Below are positions 1 through 4,881 of a DNA stretch of 5,097 nucleotides, one piece after another. The notes under the pieces were generated by a model. That model did not search any database. It worked only from the letters and a program-made list of their open reading frames with translations, and was not told the origin of the DNA. The position numbers were made by a program, and so were the translations under genes. Every line of letters starts with the position of its first letter. Position 1 is the first letter of the stretch. The stretch covers positions 1 to 5,097 of the forward strand of contig JBBKWW010000170.1 of NCBI GenBank assembly GCA_037969155.1. Reading direction: 5' to 3'. This DNA comes from JAYXXU01 sp037969155 (lineage in GTDB: Bacteria > Pseudomonadota > Gammaproteobacteria > Pseudomonadales > Moraxellaceae).

Positions 1-138
1 AAAAAAGTCTCTGCGTCATCGATTCAACGCAAATTTAGTCTCGGCTATAACCGCGCGGCGCGGATTGTCGATCAGATGGAAGATGCAGGGATTGTCAGCC
101 CGATGGGATCGAGTGGTAAACGTGAAGTGCTGATGTGA
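1..138 (+). CDS. ftsK: DNA translocase FtsK, C-terminal gamma domain (partial, 5' end outside window)
   Basis: The window opens inside an open frame that ends at TGA 136-138, giving the last 45 residues. They contain SIQRKFSLGYNRAARIVDQM, then EDAGIVSPMG and GKREVLM. This is the winged-helix gamma domain at the extreme C-terminus of FtsK/SpoIIIE translocases, with the GYNRAAR recognition-helix signature. In the family this domain reads the polar KOPS sequences and so directs the membrane-anchored ATPase toward dif, where it activates XerCD to resolve chromosome dimers at the division septum. The motor and membrane parts would lie to the left and cannot be seen. The C-terminus looks complete and normal in length. 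A strong ribosome site for the next small frame (GAGGTG, 137-142) begins within the stop codon. Confidence 0.85.
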   Translation, partial: KKVSASSIQRKFSLGYNRAARIVDQMEDAGIVSPMGSSGKREVLM

Positions 139-149
139 GGTGATCAAAC

Positions 150-299
150 ATGCCTGAGATTTATCGTCGTTTTGATGCTGCTGATTATCGAGATAGCGAA
201 GAAGCAATCGTCGAGTATCTGAATGCGATTCTTGAAGAAAACGCTGCGGATTTGTTCGTTCACGTGCTTGCTACTATTGCGCGTGCAACGTCTAAATGA
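150..299 (+). pseudogene. Truncated HigA-type addiction-module antidote (N-terminal half only)
   Basis: ATG at 150 has a good ribosome site (GAGGTG, 137-142) and opens a 49-residue frame. It carries FDAADYRDSEEAIVEYLNAI and ends in LATIARATSK. This matches from memory the N-terminal half of the TIGR02684-like addiction antidote family, where the sequence runs on from ...DIARAKGM into an HTH (ESLYKAL) of about 50 more residues. Here TGA 297-299 cuts the frame exactly before the HTH, so DNA binding should be lost. No HigB-like toxin gene lies next to it; the upstream gene is ftsK. The break coincides with the 3' end of the convergent PIN toxin gene, with 8 bases of overlap, so loss by insertion of that module is the simplest explanation. 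A short expressed peptide cannot be excluded. Confidence 0.6.
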
Positions 300-675
300 G
301 CATTGGAAAGGGCAGATAAGCATGAAATACAGAGTCTTGAGAAAGCATCTGTATATGTTCTAAAGTAGCCTGAGCGATCAGCATACGATCAAAAGGATCT
401 TTGTGATGCAGCGGTAAGCTTGCTGCATAAGTTGCGTGTTGTGCAGTGATAGACAGCATTTGAAAGTTATTGTTTTGGATGGCTTCAATTAGATTGGCAG
501 ATACGGATAGCTTGCCAACAGATTGTTTAATGCCGATTTCCCAAACACTCGCAGCACTCACCCAAAACACCGCATCTTGCTCATGTTCCAGTAGCTGCCG
601 AAACTTAGCAGACAGTTGCGGTGCGTCGGCGAGCCACCAGATCAGAATGTGGGTGTCTAGCAAGTAGCCATTCAC
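292..675 (-). CDS. PIN-domain toxin ribonuclease (VapC-like, COG3744-type)
   Basis: This is a 127-residue protein with the full PIN layout: YLLDTHILIWW with D7, SVWEIGIK with E46, and HKDPFDRMLIAQA with D93 and D96. A late acidic residue sits at D114 in MLSQDSVFHAY. These residues form the Mg2+-binding site of PIN ribonucleases, which in TA modules usually cleave tRNA or other RNA and arrest growth. The start is GTG 675-673. It overlaps the antitoxin stop as GTGA (675-672), so translation is probably coupled to the antitoxin. Length and C-terminus (YLPFPMLI, like the usual ...YPVPVLW) look complete. The HKDPFDR motif places it with the PIN toxins that pair with Phd-type antitoxins rather than with classical VapB/VapC. 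Its RNA target cannot be read from the sequence. Confidence 0.88.
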   Translation of the reverse strand: MNGYLLDTHILIWWLADAPQLSAKFRQLLEHEQDAVFWVSAASVWEIGIKQSVGKLSVSANLIEAIQNNNFQMLSITAQHATYAASLPLHHKDPFDRMLIAQATLEHIQMLSQDSVFHAYLPFPMLI

Positions 676-902
676 TTGTAAAACTCAGCACTCAACGCAT
701 CATCAGCCTGATCCCAGTATGGGTCATGGATGGTAATGGCGTGTTTGAGTTGCCCAGCTTGGCGTTTGGCGGGCTTGGTAGGCAAGACGACCAACGCCAA
801 ATCAGGCAATCCCTCCGCAGTCAGAATAATACGTTCGCCCTGTGCAGCGCGTTGCGCAAGCTCCATCAATTGGCTTGCCGCTTGGTGTAGGGTCATTTGC
901 AT
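672..902 (-). CDS. Phd/YefM-type antitoxin of the adjacent PIN toxin
   Basis: A 76-residue protein beginning MQMTLHQAASQLMELAQRAA, followed by QGERIILTAEGLPDLALVVL. The pattern (a short N-terminal strand, a helix with AxxxLxxL, then GE-x-iiltaeGxPxaxLvp) is the Phd/YefM fold, which binds its own promoter as a dimer. Its flexible acidic C-terminus (DPYWDQADDALSAEFYK) wraps the toxin. The start is ATG 902-900, preceded by GAGGAAA about 6 bases upstream. A second ATG at residue 3 (896-894) is possible but worse placed relative to that site. It is the first gene of a two-gene operon, overlapping the toxin by four bases (GTGA). In this family the antitoxin-toxin complex represses the operon; no clear operator was found in 903-974. 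Confidence 0.82.
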   Translation of the reverse strand: MQMTLHQAASQLMELAQRAAQGERIILTAEGLPDLALVVLPTKPAKRQAGQLKHAITIHDPYWDQADDALSAEFYK

Positions 903-974
903 GTGGGTTTCCTCATTCTTGCCAAAATCAGTCTAAGCGAATCTGACCAGTCGGGCAAACGCTATATGTTCAGC

Positions 975-1754
975 TCAATCAAACCGATAAATATCCATGC
1001 CCAGTGAACCATGCGCAAAGCTGGAATGAATCACCGAAAACCGCTCACCTGCACCCATCGTAAAAAACAACGGGCTTAAATGCTCATCAGTTGGATGGTT
1101 CTTTATCGCGTGCGGGGCTTGAGTTTTCCACGAAAACACGGGCTCATGGTCGTCGTTACTGAGGTGATGCACAATCCAATTGCGAAACTCACTTGCCCAG
1201 TTGGGTGTCGCGGCGTGCGGCTGTTGCCAGGATAGTTCTGCCAAATTATGGGTAATACTGCCCGAACCAATCAACAAAATCTGCTCTTGCCGCAGTGCTG
1301 ATAACACCTGCCCGATATAGGCCAATTGGTCTGCGTTATAGTGCAGCGGGATCGAAATCTGAATCACAGGGATATCGGCCGCAGGATACAGGTGCAGCAG
1401 CGGCATCCACACCCCATGATCACGTGGCCGAATTGCATTCGGACGTGCATCTAGATGTGCGTGATTGAGTTGCTCAATGATGTAATCGGCAATATCTGGC
1501 GCACCCGCTGCTGGATAGCGGATTTGGTACAGCTCTGTTGGAAAGCCACGAAAATCATGCCATGTTTCAGGCAGGTGGCCAGTCGAGACTTCAAGCTGCT
1601 GGCTTTGCCAATGTGCCGACATCACCACAATCGCTTGCGGCTTGGGCAGATTGCTGGCCACGCGCTGCAATGCCGCGCCGACTGCACCCGCATCGAGTGC
1701 GAGCATCGGTGAGCCGTGCGAGATGAACAGGGCGGGCAGGGTGGCCAGAGGCAT
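975..1754 (-). CDS. DODA-type (YgiD-like) extradiol aromatic ring-opening dioxygenase
   Basis: This is a 259-residue protein of the LigB/DODA superfamily, close in layout to E. coli YgiD (4,5-DOPA-extradiol dioxygenase). Visible landmarks are PALFISHGSPM (H13), QAIVVMSAHW (H48), WHDFRGFP (H66), RPRDHGVWMPL (H113), LIGSGSITHNL (H169), TDEHLSPLFFTMGAG (H225) and the C-terminal GSLGMDIYRFD. In the family three histidines, probably H13, H48 and H225 here, hold the catalytic metal, and H169 lies in the active-site NxxHN-like segment. The reaction is extradiol cleavage of a catechol-type ring; the true substrate is unknown. ATG 1754 is the only start that keeps H13. Its ribosome site is weak (GGAT about 6-9 bases upstream). 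Length is normal and no residue seems to be missing. It stands alone, 72 bases from the Phd gene. Confidence 0.88.
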   Translation of the reverse strand: MPLATLPALFISHGSPMLALDAGAVGAALQRVASNLPKPQAIVVMSAHWQSQQLEVSTGHLPETWHDFRGFPTELYQIRYPAAGAPDIADYIIEQLNHAHLDARPNAIRPRDHGVWMPLLHLYPAADIPVIQISIPLHYNADQLAYIGQVLSALRQEQILLIGSGSITHNLAELSWQQPHAATPNWASEFRNWIVHHLSNDDHEPVFSWKTQAPHAIKNHPTDEHLSPLFFTMGAGERFSVIHSSFAHGSLGMDIYRFD

Positions 1755-1775
1755 GCAAGATCCAACGCAATCAAA

Positions 1776-2234
1776 TCAGTAGGTCTGGATTGTTAGGCAG
1801 TGGGCGAGTCTTTGCAAGGGTGTGGCGCTGAATAGAGTGTTTCGGGGCAACATAGGTGAGGGGCTGATGAGCAAATTCAACAACTCCATTACGCGCATAC
1901 CCGTGCCAGACAGGTGACTAAATAATAAAGCAACTTCACCTTTACTGAGTACGGCTGGCAATCGTGTTGATTTTTTAGGTCTGGAGAGTTGGTTGAGTCA
2001 AGGCAAGCCACAACCCAACACTTCTCTGTATAAAAATAACAGTGAGGAGAGGGCTTGTTGATATGCTGTCACCTCTACAGCACTCATCTCGCTTGGGTGA
2101 CGCTTGTTTTGGAACAAAACAAAGCGTTTCACCCAGCCACAATAGGATTGCTCCGTGCGCAAACTGTAGTGCTTGTACCTGCGCTTTTCTTTAACTAAAT
2201 CAATAAGATTCTTTGATTTTTCATGTGCAGACAT
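1776..2234 (-). pseudogene. intI: Integron integrase IntI, decayed (internal stop, in-frame deletions, no C-terminal half)
   Basis: Reading down from ATG 2234, the frame gives YKHYSLRTEQSY, then VKRFVLFQNKRHPSEM, and ALSSLLFLYREVLG: the IntI-type SAM-like N-terminal domain. TGA at 2000-1998 falls where IntI proteins have Trp (..LP-W-..), so a TGG-to-TGA change is likely. The same frame continues with RLPAVLSKGEVALLFSHL and SGTGMRVMELLNL (first catalytic Arg) to TGA 1778-1776. Compared with remembered IntI sequences, segments are missing after VEVTAY (about 15 residues), after LFSHL (about 11-12) and after MELLNL (about 20 or more). The later MLPRNTL..PLQRLAH may be the remains of IntI MLPESL..PL. 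The frame is kept across all three gaps. The IntI-specific insert and the HxxR and Tyr motifs are absent, against about 320-340 residues in intact IntI, so it should be inactive. Confidence 0.85.
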
Positions 2235-2375
2235 GTTTGATTTATAGCCTTAATAAAAGCCTGTTATATTCGGTCTGTAGCTGACAATAGCAATATTGCC
2301 TTTCAGATTGAACTTTAGCAGGATATACCGCGGAATGATAATGGCTTGTGCGTCAAAAACGCCATATATCCTTAG
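2235..2375. other. Integron leader: probable attI region between intI and the first cassette
   Basis: This AT-rich spacer separates the start of the dead integrase gene from the first base of the cassette (G2375/T2376). By position it should contain attI, the primary cassette insertion site, and the cassette promoter Pc. No attI sequence can be recognised from its bases, since attI sites are poorly conserved between integron classes. Only the insertion point, G followed by TTATAG at 2375-2381, is supported, through the matching attC. No coding frame is evident. Confidence 0.5.
2315..2342 (+). promoter_or_regulatory. Candidate cassette promoter (Pc-like)
   Basis: TTAGCA (2315-2320) and GATAAT (2337-2342) are separated by 16 bases. 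They match the sigma70 -35 and -10 boxes at 4 of 6 and 5 of 6 positions. The site lies in the integron leader and points into the cassette, where a Pc promoter would be expected. AT-rich DNA yields such matches by chance, so this remains a candidate. Confidence 0.28.
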
Positions 2376-2386
2376 TTATAGCGCAA
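2375..2386 (+). repeat. Cassette left-end inverted repeat / R' core (GTTATAG) at the attI-cassette junction
   Basis: GTTATAGCGCAA is perfectly complementary to TTGCGCTATAAC at 4101-4112, 1.7 kb away. The first seven bases serve as the R' core whose partner is the R'' box CTATAAC of the attC. They differ from the usual GTTRRRY consensus (T at the fifth position), but the exact pairing within this cassette is stronger evidence than the consensus. The strand exchange point is expected between G2375 and T2376. Confidence 0.7.
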
Positions 2387-2448
2387 TTGAAATACAGCAA
2401 GATTCGGGTCGGCATTAGTCGTTCGGTCTCCTAATATAGCATCTGTTC

Positions 2449-2460
2449 GGGCATATGCCC
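2449..2460. promoter_or_regulatory. Perfect 12-bp palindrome GGGCATATGCCC upstream of the SDR gene
   Basis: GGGCATATGCCC lies 32 bases before the SDR start codon and is followed by TTTT. A possible promoter precedes it: TCGGCA at 2409-2414 and TAATAT at 2432-2437, 17 bases apart, each 4 of 6 to consensus. The palindrome could therefore be an operator just downstream of the -10 box, for example for the HTH protein encoded in the same cassette. A 4-base stem with a 4-base loop before TTTT could also act as a weak attenuator. Function is inferred from position only. Confidence 0.35.
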
Positions 2461-2492
2461 TTTTGTAGTAAGCAGATCCCAGAGGAGTAACG

Positions 2493-3257
2493 ATGACTAT
2501 ACTTGCCAACAAAGTCGCTATTGTTACCGGTGCCAGTACCGGCATTGGCTACGCAGCCGCGAAGCTTTTTGCGAGAGAAGGTGCTGCCGTAGTGGTGGCT
2601 GCAAGGCGACAGAAGGAGCTTGATGACCTGGTGGACTTAATCAATACGGAAGGCGGGCAGGCACTGGCACTAGCCGGTGATGTTGGTGAAGAAGCTTTTG
2701 CCAAAGCTTTGGTAGATAAGGCAGTAAGCCACTTTGGTGGCTTGGATATCGCTTTTAACAATGCTGCCATTCTGGGTGCTATGGGTCCTGTCCCAGAGAT
2801 GTCGCTCACGGACTGGAATCAAGTTATTACGACCAACTTAACCAGCGCATTTTTGGGCGCAAAGTACCAGCTGCCCGCCATGGCTGCCCGAAAAGGAGGT
2901 TCGTTAATTTTCACCTCTACCTTCGTTGGTTACACCGCAGGTATGCCAGGCATGGCAGCCTACGCAGCCAGTAAGGCGGGACTTATTGGACTGACTCAAG
3001 TGCTGGCATCCGAGCACGGGCCTCAGAATATCCGGGTCAATGCCCTTTTGCCCGGTGGTACTGATACGCCGGCAGGACGTGAGTTTGCCAATACGCCAGA
3101 AGCATTGGCATTTGTGCATAATCTGCATGCTCTTAAGCGTATGGCGACACCAGATGAAATTGCCCAATCTGCATTGTACCTTGCCTCCGATGCCTCCAGC
3201 TTCACCACGGGATCTGCAATGCTGGTCGATGGCGGTGTATCTATAAATCGTGTTTGA
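2493..3257 (+). CDS. Classical short-chain dehydrogenase/reductase (SDR), cassette gene 1
   Basis: A 254-residue cytosolic oxidoreductase of the classical SDR type. It shows the Rossmann glycine motif TGASTGIG (12-19), NNAA (89-92) supporting the central sheet, the catalytic Asn in NLTSAF (N115), Ser in FTSTFVG (S142), and the Tyr/Lys pair in YAASK (Y157, K161). Further on are the PGG after strand 6 (187-189) and the usual C-terminal LVDGG. Arg at 38-39 after the second strand (VVVAARR) suggests a preference for NADP(H). Such enzymes reduce carbonyls or oxidise alcohols; the substrate cannot be deduced. ATG 2493 has a strong ribosome site, AGAGGAG (2481-2487). The downstream HTH-AGT gene begins 11 bases after the stop, so the two probably share a transcript. 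The family resemblance is to FabG or glucose-1-dehydrogenase-like SDRs, but no specific assignment is justified. Confidence 0.92.
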   Translation: MTILANKVAIVTGASTGIGYAAAKLFAREGAAVVVAARRQKELDDLVDLINTEGGQALALAGDVGEEAFAKALVDKAVSHFGGLDIAFNNAAILGAMGPVPEMSLTDWNQVITTNLTSAFLGAKYQLPAMAARKGGSLIFTSTFVGYTAGMPGMAAYAASKAGLIGLTQVLASEHGPQNIRVNALLPGGTDTPAGREFANTPEALAFVHNLHALKRMATPDEIAQSALYLASDASSFTTGSAMLVDGGVSINRV

Positions 3258-3268
3258 GAGGCCGGCCC

Positions 3269-4111
3269 ATGTCAGACTATGACCGAATCGCAAGCGCTAT
3301 GGCCTATTTGGTTGATCGGGCAATTGATCAGCCCAGCCTTGAAGATATAGCTGCCCATGTGCATCTGAGTCCGTATCACTTTCAAAGGCTGTTTTGTCGT
3401 TGGGCAGGCACTACGCCGAAGCGCTTTTTACAGGTTCTGACACTGGAGCGTGGCAAAGGATTGCTGGATAATTCTCGCACCTTGCTTGATGTCTCACATG
3501 AGCTTGGATTAAGCGGCAGTTCAAGGTTGCATGATCACTTTGTGCTGCTGGAAGCAGTCACCCCCGGCGAGTATAAAAATCGAGGTAAGGAGGTACAGAT
3601 CGAGTATGGAGTACATCCTACCCCACTGGGGCCCATGTTTGTGGCCGTAACCCTGCGTGGTGTTTGCCGGGCAGGGTTTATGGACTTCAATAGCATGGAA
3701 GAGTTACTGGATGACTTGCATAACGATTGGCCTCTCAGTTCGATCAGAGAAAATTTGGCATCTACGCGACACGCTATTGATGCCTTTTTTAGCAGTGAAA
3801 CAGCTTCGAGACAAGGTCCGCTGTCGCTCCATGTGACAGGGACAAACTTCCAGATCGCCGTGTGGCGTGCTTTGTTGAAAATACCACCGGGCGCTGTGGC
3901 CAGCTATGCCGAAGTAGCCAAATCACTCGGCGCACCCAGGTCTGCAAGGGCTGTTGGTAACGCTATTGGAGCAAATCCAGTTGCTTTGCTGATCCCCTGT
4001 CACCGGGTTATACAGCAGAGTGGCGCGCTGGGGGGGTATCGCTGGGGACCAACCAAGAAGCTTATGGTACAAACATGGGAAAAAATGCGTGATGAACCGG
4101 TTGCGCTATAA
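3269..4111 (+). CDS. AraC-type HTH / methylated-DNA-[protein]-cysteine S-methyltransferase fusion (Ada-like), cassette gene 2
   Basis: This is a 280-residue protein in two parts. Residues about 10-105 form an AraC-type double HTH (DQPSLEDIAAHVHLSPYHFQ, RLFCRWAGTTPKRFLQ, VSHELGLSGSSRLHDHF, VTPGEY). Residues about 110-275 form an O6-alkylguanine-DNA alkyltransferase: FQIAVWRAL (194-202), PPGAVASYAEVA, RAVGNAIGANP with the Arg finger region, and the acceptor motif LIPCHRVI with C244. The protein takes the alkyl group from O6-alkylguanine onto C244, a suicide reaction. It lacks the N-terminal zinc domain of E. coli Ada that senses phosphotriesters, so it is not a full Ada. ATG 3269 is preferred to an upstream TTG (3254, overlapping the SDR stop) because GAGAGG (3256-3261) lies 7 bases before it. 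The stop codon overlaps the attC R'' box. Confidence 0.93.
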   Translation: MSDYDRIASAMAYLVDRAIDQPSLEDIAAHVHLSPYHFQRLFCRWAGTTPKRFLQVLTLERGKGLLDNSRTLLDVSHELGLSGSSRLHDHFVLLEAVTPGEYKNRGKEVQIEYGVHPTPLGPMFVAVTLRGVCRAGFMDFNSMEELLDDLHNDWPLSSIRENLASTRHAIDAFFSSETASRQGPLSLHVTGTNFQIAVWRALLKIPPGAVASYAEVAKSLGAPRSARAVGNAIGANPVALLIPCHRVIQQSGALGGYRWGPTKKLMVQTWEKMRDEPVAL

Positions 4112-4112
4112 C
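4101..4112 (+). repeat. Cassette right-end inverted repeat / attC R'' box
   Basis: TTGCGCTATAAC is the exact reverse complement of 2375-2386. The last seven bases, CTATAAC, form the R'' box of the attC. The element overlaps the final codons and stop (TAA 4109-4111) of the HTH-AGT gene, so the coding end and the recombination site share bases. Confidence 0.7.
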
Positions 4113-4165
4113 AATGCCATGCAACCGACGCTCGTACCTCACTCGGCTGATGGCGGGCGTTAGTC
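4106..4165 (+). other. attC recombination site (59-base element), 60 bp
   Basis: The site has the ordered parts of an attC hairpin. R'' CTATAAC (4106-4112) faces R' GTTAGTC (4159-4165); TAAC/GTTA pair. An unpaired spacer follows, AAT (4113-4115) against GGGC (4155-4158). The L boxes are GCCAT (4116-4120) with ATGGC (4150-4154), one extra-helical G (4121), then CAACCGA (4122-4128) with TCGGCTG (4143-4149), carrying a single A/C mismatch. The terminal loop is 4129-4142. The series TAACAATGCC..CAACCGACGC and GGCTGATGGCGGGCGTTAG also resembles known attC sites by eye. The present R' tail (TTAGTC) comes from the right-hand flank; in the excised circle it would be TTATAG, which pairs perfectly with R''. 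Confidence 0.78.
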
Positions 4166-4166
4166 A

Positions 4167-4203
4167 GCGCACCTTTTTGGAGATTCGGTGCGCACGGCGC
4201 ACC
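4167..4203. repeat. REP-like palindromic element (GCGCACC / GGTGCGC / GCGCACC)
   Basis: Three copies of one 7-mer in alternating orientation: GCGCACC (4167-4173), GGTGCGC (4187-4193) and GCGCACC (4197-4203). The last two make a perfect 7-bp stem with a 3-base loop (ACG). CCTAC follows. The arrangement resembles short extragenic palindromes found in many copies in proteobacterial genomes, but copy number cannot be judged here. It lies directly after the attC. It might act as a transcription or mRNA-stability barrier between cassette and vapBC, though no clean T tract follows the hairpin. Confidence 0.5.
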
Positions 4204-4223
4204 CTACTCTGCTCGACCCCATC

Positions 4224-4275
4224 CCCACAAAAAACCCGCCCCACGACTGCCGCCATTTCGCGGTTTACGTTACCA
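4224..4275. repeat. 52-bp direct repeat, copy A (left flank of vapBC)
   Basis: This matches 4962-5013 at 49 of 52 positions without gaps; the mismatches are at 4238, 4240 and 4263. It ends two bases from the vapC stop codon. Read on the minus strand, the direction of vapBC, it contains CCGC-GAAATG-GCGG and later GCGGG followed by six T, so it could double as a weak terminator for vapBC. The shared core ACGACTGCCGCCATTTCGCG is in both copies. Confidence 0.85.
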
Positions 4276-4276
4276 G

Positions 4277-4657
4277 CTAATGCAACCTCGGCTGATACGC
4301 CACTGCCAGCCGCGTCGCCAATACCGCCAACCGCCGATCTAACGTCCACAATCTCGTATTGGGTGTCAGTAATGTCGCCGCCAATAACGACAAATCGACC
4401 AAACCGCAACCTAAGCCATATAATTTTTCACGCTCGATAAAATCCAACAACTCCGCATATGTAGCCTGCGTGCAGCCACGCAACAAACCCAAATCGGACA
4501 AGGTTTGCTGACGCGGTGCGGGCGGCGTACCACACGCCAACTCCACAATAATCATCGGATGGATTAACGCCAAATCAGCTTGCACCAACTCCACCAAATG
4601 ATCATTACGCTGCTTAAAATGACTCACCCAAACCGAGCTATCGATCAACACATTCAT
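4277..4657 (-). CDS. vapC: VapC-type PIN-domain toxin ribonuclease
   Basis: A 126-residue PIN protein beginning MNVLIDSSVWVSHF. The four acidic residues expected for the metal site are visible: D6, E39 (MIIVELACG), D88 (GLGCGLVDLSLLAA) and D107 (LWTLDRRL). The GxGxxDxSLLAA and LWTxDxRL elements are typical of VapC toxins, which cut tRNAs or the sarcin-ricin loop of 23S rRNA; which of these applies here is unknown. ATG 4657-4655 overlaps the vapB stop as ATGA (4657-4654), the usual coupled arrangement. Length is normal and the frame intact. The stop lies two bases from copy A of a 52-bp direct repeat. Confidence 0.92.
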   Translation of the reverse strand: MNVLIDSSVWVSHFKQRNDHLVELVQADLALIHPMIIVELACGTPPAPRQQTLSDLGLLRGCTQATYAELLDFIEREKLYGLGCGLVDLSLLAATLLTPNTRLWTLDRRLAVLATRLAVAYQPRLH

Positions 4658-4860
4658 TCAGACAGCAACTCAGAACGATGGCGTGGAATCTCTTGCATAT
4701 CGGGCACACTACCACCCAACGCCGCAAGGCGTTTACCCGCTTGCACACGAATAAACAACTGAATCGCCTCACGAAAAATATCCGATTTGTCCATACTTGC
4801 ATCCGCCATCTCTACCGCTTTGGCATATAGCGCATCATCAATCGTGACCGTGGTTCTCAT
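4654..4860 (-). CDS. vapB: VapB-type ribbon-helix-helix antitoxin
   Basis: A 68-residue protein starting MRTTVTIDDALYAKAVEMAD. The N-terminal strand (RTTVTIDD) and following helices (YAKAVEMADASMDKSDIFRE, AIQLFIRVQAGKRL) form an RHH/MetJ-Arc DNA-binding dimer, and the tail (MQEIPRHRSELLSE) should cover the VapC active site. ATG 4860 is preferred over a TTG six codons upstream because the conserved fold begins here and GGTGAGG lies 9 bases before it. It is the first gene of the vapBC operon. In the family VapB with VapC represses its own promoter; inverted repeats suitable as operators lie at 4882-4925. Confidence 0.88.
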   Translation of the reverse strand: MRTTVTIDDALYAKAVEMADASMDKSDIFREAIQLFIRVQAGKRLAALGGSVPDMQEIPRHRSELLSE

Positions 4861-4881
4861 CGCCTCAAACCTCACCAAAAC

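Larger units (their letters stand above)
2376..4159 (+). mobile_element. Two-gene integron cassette (SDR + HTH-AGT) ending in attC
   Basis: The cassette runs from T2376 (TTATAG, just after the recombination point G/TT) to G4159 of the attC R' box. Its ends are defined by the sequence itself: GTTATAGCGCAA (2375-2386) is the exact reverse complement of TTGCGCTATAAC (4101-4112). In a free circular cassette these would pair as the R boxes of attC. Both genes point toward attC, as is usual, and the cassette sits beside a divergent intI remnant. At about 1.78 kb with two genes and a 117-base leader it is longer than the common one-gene cassette. With intI broken it can move only if an integrase is supplied from elsewhere. 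Confidence 0.75.

Noticed and set aside
330..352. Possible continuation of the HigA HTH (QSLEKAS resembling ESLYKAL) beyond the stop at 297-299.
   Set aside because: It falls opposite the natural C-terminal codons of the PIN toxin, whose end looks complete, and the spacing needs a frameshift. Chance similarity is more likely.
2103..2125. TTGTTTTG / CAAAACAA hairpin (2104-2122) as a possible operator or terminator.
   Set aside because: It lies in the most conserved part of the integrase reading frame and is explained by the codons of RFVLFQNKRH.
2235..2300. LexA box in the integrase promoter region (CTGT...ACAG type).
   Set aside because: CTGT occurs at 2261-2264 and 2275-2278 but no correctly spaced ACAG partner follows.
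3254..3268. TTG at 3254 as the start of the HTH-AGT protein, overlapping the SDR stop.
   Set aside because: It adds only MRGRP, lacks a ribosome site at the right distance, and ATG 3269 has GAGAGG 7 bases upstream.
2904..3293. Minus-strand open frame of 129 codons opposite the SDR gene.
   Set aside because: Composition is rich in Cys, His and Arg without any family pattern, as expected of an antisense shadow of a well-conserved SDR gene.
4114..4440. Open frame of 108 codons on the plus strand starting inside attC.
   Set aside because: It crosses the attC, the REP-like element and copy A of the repeat, and runs antisense through vapC. Its translation has no recognisable family pattern and no ribosome site precedes it.
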